Source: Saprospiraceae bacterium
Lineage (GTDB): Bacteria > Bacteroidota > Bacteroidia > Chitinophagales > Saprospiraceae
Length of the DNA: 14,697 nt
NCBI GenBank assembly: GCA_027031145.1
Contig: JALVEG010000131.1
Coordinates: forward strand, 1 to 14,697
Direction: 5' to 3'
Shown: positions 7,412-14,697 of the stretch, one piece after another
Layout of the letters: each line of letters begins with the position of its first letter
Position numbering within the stretch: position 1 is the stretch's first letter
The notes under the pieces: model-generated
The model's input: the letters and a program-made list of their open reading frames with translations, nothing else
The model's database searches: none
Told to the model about the DNA's origin: nothing
Program-made: the position numbers and the translations under genes

Positions 7412-8059
7412 TTAAATCTTTACAAATTTATTTTTTATCGCATAAATGAGTAAATCAATAACATTTTTAGAACCTGTTTTAAGAATCATATTAGCTTTAT
7501 GACCATCTACGGTTCTTTTGCTGATATATAATTTGGAAGCTATTTCTTTACTTGACAAGCCTTTTGTTATCAATTTTAATATTTCCAGTTCACGTTTTGT
7601 GAAATGGGTTTCATTTTCAGAATTATTGGATGTATTAATGAATTTTTGAGTAAAGTAAGGTAATAGTTGTGATGAATAATAATTATTTCCTGCAACCACT
7701 TGCATGATTGCATATTCAATTTCCTCACGGTTAATATTTTTCATCAGAAATCCTTTTGCTCCTGATTTTATCATATTTTCCAAATACTCTTCTTCACCAA
7801 ACATTGATATAGCAATGATCTTAATATCCGGGTATTTACTAATGGCAAGTTTTGTCGCTTCAATACCATCCATAACGGGCATACGAATATCCATAAAAAC
7901 AATATCAGGCTTATGTGAATTGAGCAAATTCAGAAATTCTTTACCATTTGAAGCTTCTCCTATTACCTCGATTTTATCCATTTGATTAAGAATCAAATTT
8001 AATCCTTTCCTGAAAATCTCATGATCATCAACCGTTAATATTTTGATTATATCTTCCAT
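7412..8059 (-). CDS. NarL/FixJ-type two-component response regulator
   Basis: This DNA-binding transcriptional regulator has 215 residues, typical for the family. Residues 5-122 form the receiver domain: acidic pocket D11-D12, phospho-acceptor D57 in VFMDIRMP, and switch residues S85 and K107. Residues 150-215 form a LuxR-type helix-turn-helix (TKRELEILKLITKGLSSKEI, then ISKRTVDGHKANMILKTG). I chose the ATG at 8059 because the receiver begins at once (MEDIIKILTVDDHEI); the longer frame from 8098 needs a TTG and would overlap the kinase. The start lies 16 bases after the kinase stop, so the two genes are almost certainly co-transcribed and are cognate partners. Target genes are not evident from the sequence. 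Confidence 0.95.
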   Translation of the reverse strand: MEDIIKILTVDDHEIFRKGLNLILNQMDKIEVIGEASNGKEFLNLLNSHKPDIVFMDIRMPVMDGIEATKLAISKYPDIKIIAISMFGEEEYLENMIKSGAKGFLMKNINREEIEYAIMQVVAGNNYYSSQLLPYFTQKFINTSNNSENETHFTKRELEILKLITKGLSSKEIASKLYISKRTVDGHKANMILKTGSKNVIDLLIYAIKNKFVKI

Positions 8060-8075
8060 ATATTTGTAATTTAAA

Positions 8076-10574
8076 TTATGTATCAAAATATATGTCAACA
8101 GTTAAACCCTTACCTTCTTCACTTGAAAAATAAATTGTCCCTCCCAAAGTATTTATTCTATTCAATATATTCTTAAGTCCCAAGCCCGCTTTGTCCGAAT
8201 TGACAGTTTTATCAAAATCAAAACCTTTACCATTGTCGGAATATTGAATTTTGATTTGATTTTGGTCTTTTTCAAATTTGATATTTATTTGCGAAGCTTC
8301 AGCATGTTTGATAGTGTTATTGATCAACTCCTGCAATACTCTGAAAAGAATTGCTTTTGTATCATTATCAAAATGGAAATCATCAATATTTATTTTTTCT
8401 ATTGAAATATCGATTCCTTTGGATAATTTCAGCTTTTGACTAAAAGAATTAATCGCTTCTATCAATCCTTTTTCAGTCAAACTTACCGGCAATATATTAT
8501 TTGAAATTATTCTTACGGAATTGATCGAATCATCTATCAGATTCTTTACATAATTGATGATTTCCTGTTTTTCATCTTCGGAAGCAGACTCCAATCCGCT
8601 GATAAACAATTTTATACTTGATAAAAGTGGTCCCAAGCCATCGTGAAGGTCGGCAGAAAAACGTTTTCTTTCTTTGTTTTCGGTATTTATCGCTGTTATC
8701 TCAATCTCTTTTTGCATTTCTCTGATTTTTGTAATGTCGATCATCACACCGAGAATTCCAGTCACAATACCATTTTCAACATTAGGACTGAAAAAACCAA
8801 CGAAATAGTATTTTTTACCATCAATATTAAATTGATACTGTTTTTCAAATACTTTTTGATTGTCATAAACTTTTAAAATATCTTTTTGAAAATCATCTTT
8901 ATTGACTGGGAAAAGCGTGTCAAAGATATCCACACCGTTTGCTATTTTTTCTTTATCTATTTTGAAAAGTTTTAATCCAAAATCATTGATATATTTTACC
9001 TGCTTGTTTTTATCGACAAAAAACGTTACAAGGGGAAGCATATTTGCCAATTTGTAATAATTGCGAAGGTTTTCGGTAAATTTCAGTTCAGCCTTTTGCT
9101 GTTTTATCAGTTCTTTGGCTTTTTGTCTTTGGCGCAAAAGATTGAAATATATTAGTGAGAATAATAATCCCAATAACGCAAATCCGATAACCGCATACAT
9201 TATTGTGCTTCTTCTTTTCAATTTCACAGCTTTTATTTCATTGTCTTTCGCAAGGAGTTGTATCTGTTTGTTTTTTTTCTCTGTATCGTATTTTGTTTGC
9301 AACTCCGATATTTTTAAATTTGTCTCTTCTATTTTTAATGAGTCATTAAGAATTTTATAATCCTGAAAGTAATAATATGCCTCTTCAAAATTATTAAGAT
9401 GTTTATAACAATTGGATAATCCTGCACAAGCTTCTCTCTGCCATTTTAAATATTTATATTTTTCAGCGATTTCCAGTCCTTTTTCATATTGTTTAATCGC
9501 TTTTTTATACTTATGATTTTTTTCATATACGCTTCCCACATTTATTTGAGCAGCAGAAATAATATATGGAGATTTTGATTTTTTTGCATTTTCCAATGCT
9601 TTTAAATAATTTTTAAGTGCAAGAGGATATTTTTTTTGATCCATATAAATAAGAGCCAATGAATTATACGCTAACATTAGTTTGTAATAATCATCTCTGC
9701 TTACAGGTTTTGTCCCGTATTTCAATGATTTGTTAATGTATTTAAGGGCTTTTTCATATTCTTTTTTTCCCCGAAAATTGAGGCCAAGAGTTAAGTATAT
9801 TGAAAATAAAGAATTAGTATCTATGTTTTCGCTTTTACTTTCAAGTTCCAAAGCTTTTTCCAAATAATATTGAGCTTTTTCAAAATTGTTTAATTTTCTA
9901 TACAATTGTCCTAATTCAGTATTAGCTTTGATTATTCCTTTTTTATAATTATTTGCTTCACTTATTTTTAAAGCTTTCAAACCCAATTCAGCAACTTTAT
10001 CATATTTAGATATCTTCGTATAAATATAACTCATTAAACTTAATAATTCAATCTGATTTTTGAATAGTTGCAGTGTATCGGGTTTATTGGTATTTAATAA
10101 ACTATCTATTAGATTTAATGATTTACTATAATAATAAATGGCTTTTTTATTTTTATGCATTCTCTCATAAACACCTCCCTTTTCTTTGAATATTACAAAT
10201 AATTTGTCAAATCGTTTTAATTTTTTTAATAAGACTTCAGCTTTAGAATAATATTCCAAACCCTTTTTATATTCTTCCATATTAGCATAATTGAAACCCA
10301 TATTCCTATAAGCAAATGCAATCTGAAAACTATCAGAATATTTTTTTGCATATTTAACGGCTTCATTCAGATAGTAAATAAGTATGTCGGGTGATTGTTT
10401 TTTATATTCCTTTTTGAATAATTTATTGAAAATTTCAGCTTTTTTATCTTCAGGTATCGTATCCAATACTCGCTTTAAACTATCAATACCGGAAACAGAT
10501 GAATTAGCTTGAGCACATAGCAAATTAACAAAGAATAATGAAAAGACTATTAATGAAAATCTGATTTTATTCAT
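8076..10574 (-). CDS. Exported-sensor TPR / PAS histidine kinase (HisKA_3 type)
   Basis: The protein has 832 residues. A signal peptide spans 1-21 (cleavage before QANSS). Residues about 35-410 contain roughly eight tetratricopeptide repeats (for example AYRNMGFNYANMEEYKKGLE), and 415-455 are a likely coiled coil. A single membrane segment lies at about 457-478. A PAS domain follows at 500-618, then a dimerisation helix with the phospho-histidine H644 in DLHDGLGP, and a GHKL ATPase: N-box ELINNTIKH (749-757), DNGKGF (780-785) and GLGLKNI (797-803). The layout predicts a periplasmic TPR sensor and cytoplasmic kinase that phosphorylates the regulator encoded just downstream. The ATG at 10574 is chosen because it gives the signal peptide; the frame upstream needs a TTG. 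A TAACTTTG box at 10768-10761 could be its -7 element, with no spaced TTG, and a MITE relic would then lie in the leader. Confidence 0.95.
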   Translation of the reverse strand: MNKIRFSLIVFSLFFVNLLCAQANSSVSGIDSLKRVLDTIPEDKKAEIFNKLFKKEYKKQSPDILIYYLNEAVKYAKKYSDSFQIAFAYRNMGFNYANMEEYKKGLEYYSKAEVLLKKLKRFDKLFVIFKEKGGVYERMHKNKKAIYYYSKSLNLIDSLLNTNKPDTLQLFKNQIELLSLMSYIYTKISKYDKVAELGLKALKISEANNYKKGIIKANTELGQLYRKLNNFEKAQYYLEKALELESKSENIDTNSLFSIYLTLGLNFRGKKEYEKALKYINKSLKYGTKPVSRDDYYKLMLAYNSLALIYMDQKKYPLALKNYLKALENAKKSKSPYIISAAQINVGSVYEKNHKYKKAIKQYEKGLEIAEKYKYLKWQREACAGLSNCYKHLNNFEEAYYYFQDYKILNDSLKIEETNLKISELQTKYDTEKKNKQIQLLAKDNEIKAVKLKRRSTIMYAVIGFALLGLLFSLIYFNLLRQRQKAKELIKQQKAELKFTENLRNYYKLANMLPLVTFFVDKNKQVKYINDFGLKLFKIDKEKIANGVDIFDTLFPVNKDDFQKDILKVYDNQKVFEKQYQFNIDGKKYYFVGFFSPNVENGIVTGILGVMIDITKIREMQKEIEITAINTENKERKRFSADLHDGLGPLLSSIKLFISGLESASEDEKQEIINYVKNLIDDSINSVRIISNNILPVSLTEKGLIEAINSFSQKLKLSKGIDISIEKINIDDFHFDNDTKAILFRVLQELINNTIKHAEASQINIKFEKDQNQIKIQYSDNGKGFDFDKTVNSDKAGLGLKNILNRINTLGGTIYFSSEEGKGLTVDIYFDT

Positions 10575-10630
10575 GATAAGGATTTTGAAGTTATACCAAT
10601 ACAATCCCCTTTTTAAATACTTCAATATTT

Positions 10631-10680
10631 GTAACTATTAAGGTAAAGTCATTTCAATAGCACAATATCAAAGCAGTTAC
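10631..10680. mobile_element. 50-bp relic of the MITE family upstream of the histidine kinase
   Basis: GTAACTATTAAGGT at 10631-10644 matches the full-length terminus at 12 of 14 bases, and the following 16 bases match the inner arm at 11. The right end CAAAGCAGTTAC (to 10680) matches CTGAGTAGTTAC at 9 of 12. ATATTT directly abuts both ends, which may be a worn target duplication, though AT-rich flanks make that weak. It lies 57 bases before the kinase start codon. Confidence 0.5.
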
Positions 10681-10861
10681 ATATTTTTCTAGTTATAAGC
10701 CACATTAATCCTTCTATTTCTATATATCTAACAGGCCAAAGCCAAATAATATCGCTTGTCCAAAGTTATAAACTAATTTTGAATTTTTAGTTATTTTGTG
10801 TAAATATTTACTCGATATTTTATTTGGATTGAGTAATTTGCTGTTTGTCTTACATTATTTT

Positions 10862-12667
10862 TTATGCAAAATCATATTCCATAACCTGCATTTCCAAACT
10901 ATTCAGTTCTTCTTCAGCAGCATTTAATGCTGAAAATATTTCATCTTTTTTATCAGGAAAAATATCGATGGAACCACTAAAAAGTTCATTATAATATTTT
11001 ATACCGTCTCTTATATTCATTATGAATTTGGTGAAATATTTTATTTGTTTTTCCGTGAGATCCTCTTTGGCTTCTTCAATTTTGTTTTTAAGATAATCTA
11101 AATACAAAGATAATTCCTTAATAAACATATTCGGTCTGTCTTTCCTGTCCAAAACATTTGCCCTGCCATATATATGATCTGCCATTTCCTGCAATGAAGT
11201 TTCCTTGCTAAAATAGGCTGTATTAGGACCCGGGCATACAAGAACTGCATCACCTTCGACCTTTCTTTCTATATCATAATTGACCAGTGCCGTAGTGCCT
11301 AATCCTACGCACAAACATGCCTTTGCAGTAATTTTGTCATATTGTTTCTTAAATTCTTTTTCAGGCAGATCTTTTTGTTTCAATTCTTTTATTTTCAATC
11401 TTTGGTATTGTCGTGAAGCAGTGCATATAGGCTTTTCTGTAAATTCGCTGTTGAATAAAAGATGTTGTTTAGGACATGGACTTCCAGGTCTTCCTTTAGC
11501 GATCAATTCCTGTTTTTCCTTTTCTTTAGTATCAGTTCTAAGACTGTTAAAAGGAACACCAAGAGGAGAAATATCACTTAAATATATATCTTCTTCTTTG
11601 GCGGCAATCAATTTTTCTCTTGTATCTTTATCCACGGTAGTTGCTTCCGGTACCAATAAAAATGGAGAACCCCAACCGACTGAATCCACTTCATAATGTT
11701 CAAGTAAAAAATTGTGTTCTTCTGCTGTTCCAACTCCTCCCTGAGCAGTTATTTTTATAGGTAATATGGATTTTGGTACAATCCTGTTTTGAGACTGAAG
11801 TGATTTTTTCAATATTTCAAAAATCTCTTTGGTAAACTCTTTTCTGTGCAATTTGAATTCTTCCAAAATAGGTCCCATCAGATATCCGTCTGTAGCAAAA
11901 GCATGTCCACCGCAATTGAGACCTGACTCAATTCTGTATTCAGAGATCCATATTCCTTTTTTTGCCAAAAACTTTCCCTGGATCAATGCAGATCTGTAAT
12001 CGCTGACTTTTAATGTTATTTTTTTCTTTATTTTTCCTGATTCATCAGGATAAAAATCTTCAAATTTGGTAATATATCCGTAAAGTCTTGGATTCATTCC
12101 GGCTGATAATACTATTGAAGATTCCAGATCGCTATTGGCAAAACCCCTGAAAGCAGCATGAGCATCATTGTACTCAACAGGCAGTTTTTCGCCATCCCTG
12201 TAATACTCTTTGTCCAGTTTGGTCATTATATTTACATCAATATTCCCTCTTTGCAGATTTTCTTTCAGCCAAGTAGAGATATCATTCAAATTGAAATACT
12301 TATCTGTAAGGTTTTTAAACTCTTTTTTAATATTTGAAGTATCGGGAAGCAAACTGAAATATTTTTTTATTTCATCTGCTTTTTCTATAGTGTTGCTTTT
12401 TAATTCATTGAATTTATTTTCAACAAGTTCGTTTATAAGATTAAGATATGATGTTATTCTTTTTGCTCTGTAATCATCTATTTTTTTTGTTATCTCGTTA
12501 TATGGAATTTCAAATAATTCAGAATACAATTTTCTCATTTTTTCTATTAATTCATCATCTGAAATGGAAATAACGGAATCAATACCATAATGAGCGACTT
12601 TAAATGGAGAATCTACTGTGAAAGCTAATCCCATTACAGGGATATGAAATGAATGTGGGTTAAGCAT
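10862..12667 (-). CDS. Uncharacterised 601-aa protein, nitronate-monooxygenase-like TIM barrel with cysteine cluster
   Basis: I do not recognise a characterised family. Three blocks recall FMN-dependent nitronate monooxygenases and related TIM barrels: the N-terminal IPVMGLAFTVDSPFKVA (9-25), a GGHAFATDG block (253-261), and ITAQGGVGTAEE leading to VGWGSPFLLVPEA (306-342), which parallels the family's GG...GADGVQxGTxFL phosphate-binding stretch. Residues 35-165 are a helical insertion. A cysteine group follows: C398 (GSPCPK), C415 (PICTAS), C451 and C453 (ACLCVG), plus C478, arranged like Fe-S or zinc ligands. Residues 515-595 are helical. There is no signal peptide or membrane segment. I chose the ATG at 12667 because the conserved HFHIPVMG-like start follows at once; the longer frame from 12691 needs a TTG. 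It is divergent from nadE. Flavin binding and metal binding are inferences from motifs only. Confidence 0.85.
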   Translation of the reverse strand: MLNPHSFHIPVMGLAFTVDSPFKVAHYGIDSVISISDDELIEKMRKLYSELFEIPYNEITKKIDDYRAKRITSYLNLINELVENKFNELKSNTIEKADEIKKYFSLLPDTSNIKKEFKNLTDKYFNLNDISTWLKENLQRGNIDVNIMTKLDKEYYRDGEKLPVEYNDAHAAFRGFANSDLESSIVLSAGMNPRLYGYITKFEDFYPDESGKIKKKITLKVSDYRSALIQGKFLAKKGIWISEYRIESGLNCGGHAFATDGYLMGPILEEFKLHRKEFTKEIFEILKKSLQSQNRIVPKSILPIKITAQGGVGTAEEHNFLLEHYEVDSVGWGSPFLLVPEATTVDKDTREKLIAAKEEDIYLSDISPLGVPFNSLRTDTKEKEKQELIAKGRPGSPCPKQHLLFNSEFTEKPICTASRQYQRLKIKELKQKDLPEKEFKKQYDKITAKACLCVGLGTTALVNYDIERKVEGDAVLVCPGPNTAYFSKETSLQEMADHIYGRANVLDRKDRPNMFIKELSLYLDYLKNKIEEAKEDLTEKQIKYFTKFIMNIRDGIKYYNELFSGSIDIFPDKKDEIFSALNAAEEELNSLEMQVMEYDFA

Positions 12668-12705
12668 GTTTGAAATAGTTTTATAATACAAATTTTATAT
12701 TCAGT

Positions 12706-12761
12706 GTATTTACTCAGGTAGAATCTTTTTAATTGAAAAAACATCCTTCCGGAGTAGATAC
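12706..12761. mobile_element. 56-bp relic of the MITE family in the leader of the 601-aa protein gene
   Basis: GTATTTACTCAGGT at 12706-12719 matches the full-length terminus at 12 of 14, and the next 15 bases (AGAATCTTTTTAATTG, then AAAAA) follow the inner arm of the full copy. The right end TCCGGAGTAGATAC (12748-12761) is the worn inverse of the left (11 of 15 in the core). Flanks TATTCAGT (12698-12705) and TGTTAAGT (12762-12769) agree at 6 of 8, consistent with a decayed 8-bp target duplication. Confidence 0.6.
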
Positions 12762-12781
12762 TGTTAAGTTAATTCGAGGTG

Positions 12782-12811
12782 CAAATTTAACTGTTTAAAT
12801 ATAATAAACAA
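12782..12811 (-). promoter_or_regulatory. Bacteroidota-type promoter for the 601-aa protein gene
   Basis: On the minus strand TTG at 12811-12809 is followed after exactly 19 bases by TAAATTTG at 12789-12782, a full match to the -33/-7 pattern. Transcription would begin near 12776, so the leader of about 110 bases would include the whole MITE relic at 12706-12761. Confidence 0.5.
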
Positions 12812-12924
12812 GTATTGTATAAAATAAGTTCTATTAAACCTAAGTATGATACAAATAATTTTTAATACTATTTTAAGTGTGTTTTTGGTATTATTGCTAT
12901 TTTCGCATTTATAAATACAATTAC

Positions 12925-14562
12925 ATGAAGATTGCAATAGCTCAACTCAATTATATAATCGGTGATTTTGAAGGGAATACATCAAAAATGCTAAAGTCAG
13001 TGGAAGTGGCAAAAAATCAGGGAGCTGATATAGTAGCTTTTTCAGAATTAGCGACCTGCGGATATCCGCCAAGGGATTTTTTAGAATTCGATGATTTTAT
13101 AAGAAGAGCAGATGAAAGTGTCGAAAAACTAAAACAAGCATCAAGGGATATTGCAATTATAGTTGGTACGCCTACGGTAAATCCTGTAATTGAAGGAAAG
13201 GATCTGTATAATTCAGTATTATTTCTGTATGAAGGAGAGGAAAAATTCAGACAGCATAAAACGCTCTTGCCAACCTATGATATTTTTGATGAATATCGTT
13301 ATTTTGAGCCGGCAAGTGAGTGGGGCGTAGTGGAATTTAAAGGAAAGAAAATAGCACTGAATATATGCGAAGATCTTTGGAATATTGGAAATGAGAATCC
13401 TCTCTATACTATCAACCCCATGGATGAAGTTATCAAATATGATCCTGATCTCATAATAAATGTTTCGGCTTCACCTTTTGATTACAACCAGGCAAAAAAA
13501 AGGTTGCATGTTCTTAAAGCTAATGTGGACAGATACAAGATACCTTTATTCTATATCAATCATATTGGTGCTCAAACCGAATTGATCTTTGACGGAGGTT
13601 CTGTCGTTATGTCTCCTAATGGAAAGATATTTAATGAAATGACCTATTTCAAAGAAGAAATAAAAACTTTCGATTTGGATGAGGTTATGAAAAATACAAG
13701 ATCAGTTGAACAACCTAAAGATAAAATGGCTTTGATCCATGATGCTCTGGTACTTGGAATTAAAGATTATTTTGGAAAACTGGGATTCAAAAAAGCGATT
13801 ATTGGACTTTCAGGTGGTTTAGACTCGGCTTTGACAACTGTATTGGCTACGGAAGCTCTTGGCAATGAGAATGTTTTTGTATTGATGATGCCTTCACAAT
13901 TTTCCTCAAAACATTCAATAACAGATTCTATCGATTTGGCAGATAATCTTGGAATAGATTATGAAATTATTAAAATAGAAGATATTTACACAGAATTTAT
14001 AGAAAAATTAAAACCGATTTTTAAAGATAAACCTTTTAATGTAGCTGAAGAAAATATCCAGGCGAGAACAAGGGGTACTTTACTGATGGGAGTATCCAAT
14101 AAATTCGGTCATATCCTTTTGAACACAACCAATAAAAGTGAAATGGCAGTAGGTTATGGTACACTATATGGTGATCTTGCCGGAGGTTTATCTGTCATAG
14201 CCGATATTTATAAGACGGAAGCATATCAACTGGCAGAATATATCAACAGAGATGATCAGATCATACCTTGTCATATAATAAATAAACCTCCATCAGCAGA
14301 ACTCAGACCAAATCAGTATGATAGTGATTCCTTACCGGATTATGATATTTTGGACAAAGTGCTTTATGAATATATCGAAAAAAGACAAGGTCCAAAGGAA
14401 CTTGTTGCAATGGGTTTCGATGAAAAACTGGTAAAAAGAGTATTGCGTCTTGTCAATATGAATGAATTCAAAAGATATCAGACTGCTCCTGTCCTACGTG
14501 TTAGCGAAAAAGCTTTCGGAGTAGGAAGGAGAGTGCCTATTGTTGCGAGATATCTGTCCTGA
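12925..14562 (+). CDS. nadE: Glutamine-dependent NAD+ synthetase
   Basis: NadE (EC 6.3.5.1) makes the last step of NAD synthesis: nicotinate adenine dinucleotide, ATP and glutamine-derived ammonia to NAD. The 545 residues have two domains. Residues 1-260 are the nitrilase-like glutaminase with the triad E41 (AFSELATCGYPP), K112 (RQHKTLLPTYD) and C148 (LNICEDLW). Residues 265-545 are the synthetase with the ATP-pyrophosphatase loop GLSGGLDS at 294-301, QARTRGTLLMG at 379-389, NTTNKSEMAVGYGTLYGD at 400-417 and KPPSAELRPNQ at 454-464. All key residues are present. I chose the ATG at 12925; extending to 12877 would use a GTG and add 16 unrelated residues. It stands alone on the plus strand, divergent from the 601-aa gene, and ends directly against the converging metallo-hydrolase gene. 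Confidence 0.97.
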   Translation: MKIAIAQLNYIIGDFEGNTSKMLKSVEVAKNQGADIVAFSELATCGYPPRDFLEFDDFIRRADESVEKLKQASRDIAIIVGTPTVNPVIEGKDLYNSVLFLYEGEEKFRQHKTLLPTYDIFDEYRYFEPASEWGVVEFKGKKIALNICEDLWNIGNENPLYTINPMDEVIKYDPDLIINVSASPFDYNQAKKRLHVLKANVDRYKIPLFYINHIGAQTELIFDGGSVVMSPNGKIFNEMTYFKEEIKTFDLDEVMKNTRSVEQPKDKMALIHDALVLGIKDYFGKLGFKKAIIGLSGGLDSALTTVLATEALGNENVFVLMMPSQFSSKHSITDSIDLADNLGIDYEIIKIEDIYTEFIEKLKPIFKDKPFNVAEENIQARTRGTLLMGVSNKFGHILLNTTNKSEMAVGYGTLYGDLAGGLSVIADIYKTEAYQLAEYINRDDQIIPCHIINKPPSAELRPNQYDSDSLPDYDILDKVLYEYIEKRQGPKELVAMGFDEKLVKRVLRLVNMNEFKRYQTAPVLRVSEKAFGVGRRVPIVARYLS

Positions 14563-14697
14563 TTATAACTCAACTTCTTCTTTCATCATCGGGATATAAA
14601 TATCTCCGAAACCTATATTTTTCAAAGACTTTTTAAAAGCCTTTTGACTTTCATATTCTCCATGAACGATAAAAGTTCTTTTAGCATTTTTCTGATT
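14563..14697 (-). CDS. C-terminal end of an MBL-fold / beta-CASP RNA metallo-hydrolase (partial)
   Basis: The last 44 codons of a minus-strand gene enter from the right edge and stop with TAA at 14565-14563. The peptide includes RTFIVHGEYESQKAF and GFGDIYIPMMKEEVEL. The strand followed by VHGE, a helix, and a final (I/V)xIP...E(x)VEL is the signature of the C-terminal RNA-specificity region of beta-CASP metallo-beta-lactamase proteins, whose VHGE histidine is an active-site metal ligand (motif C). The catalytic N-terminal part is outside the window. A nuclease acting on RNA is likely but cannot be confirmed from this fragment. Confidence 0.75.
   Translation of the reverse strand, partial: NQKNAKRTFIVHGEYESQKAFKKSLKNIGFGDIYIPMMKEEVEL

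Noticed and set aside
10575..10625. Longer histidine kinase start from a TTG at 10625
   Set aside because: It would bury the clear signal peptide behind 17 residues; the ATG at 10574 exposes it.
10681..10861. A small gene or RNA between the 601-aa gene and the kinase
   Set aside because: No open frame of useful length, no stable structure and no recognisable motif other than a lone TAACTTTG box at 10761-10768.
12877..12924. N-terminal extension of nadE from a GTG
   Set aside because: The extra 16 residues do not resemble any nitrilase-domain start, whereas the ATG at 12925 gives the expected KIAIAQLN beginning.

Overview
The window looks like a chromosomal stretch from an AT-rich member of the Bacteroidota. 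The support is: a secreted protein with SprB-type repeats; a hybrid-looking TPR sensor kinase with a NarL-type regulator; ATG starts without Shine-Dalgarno sequences; several matches to the phylum's promoter pattern (TTG, 19-21 bases, TAnnTTTG); and two large proteins that resemble conserved but uncharacterised Bacteroidota families. I see no tRNA, rRNA, CRISPR array or phage module.

Layout. Bases 1-2513 (minus) are the N-terminal 837 residues of a large exported protein that runs off the left edge: signal peptide, about 15 leucine-rich repeats of 24 residues, an FN3-like domain, a PKD/Ig-like domain and three SprB-like repeats. Its promoter and a palindromic operator-like cluster lie just upstream. 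Bases 2514-3098 also carry a 162-bp MITE-like element with an exact 8-bp target duplication and a decayed plus-strand gene remnant. Then, all on the minus strand, come a 272-aa conserved protein of unknown function (3099-3917), ATP-dependent PEP carboxykinase pckA (4027-5682), a class I aminotransferase (5789-7006), a NarL-type response regulator (7412-8059) with its TPR/PAS histidine kinase (8076-10574), and a 601-aa protein with a nitronate-monooxygenase-like TIM-barrel signature and a cysteine cluster (10862-12667). On the plus strand lies glutamine-dependent NAD synthetase nadE (12925-14562), which meets the C-terminal end of a minus-strand beta-CASP metallo-hydrolase (14563-14697) with no base between them.

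How the genes fit together. pckA (oxaloacetate to PEP) and the aminotransferase (probably aspartate to oxaloacetate) are adjacent and co-oriented, which suits a gluconeogenic or amino-acid-catabolic pairing. The kinase and regulator are separated by 16 bases and form a two-component pair with no obvious neighbouring target. nadE supplies NAD; its divergent partner may be a flavoenzyme, but a functional link is speculative.

The most notable feature no gene explains is a family of small inverted-repeat elements ending GTAACTACTCAGGT...TTAC. One copy is full length (2655-2816) and four are shrunken relics (3944-4018, 7346-7406, 10631-10680, 12706-12761). They occupy nearly every longer intergenic gap, and two probably lie in the transcribed leaders of genes.
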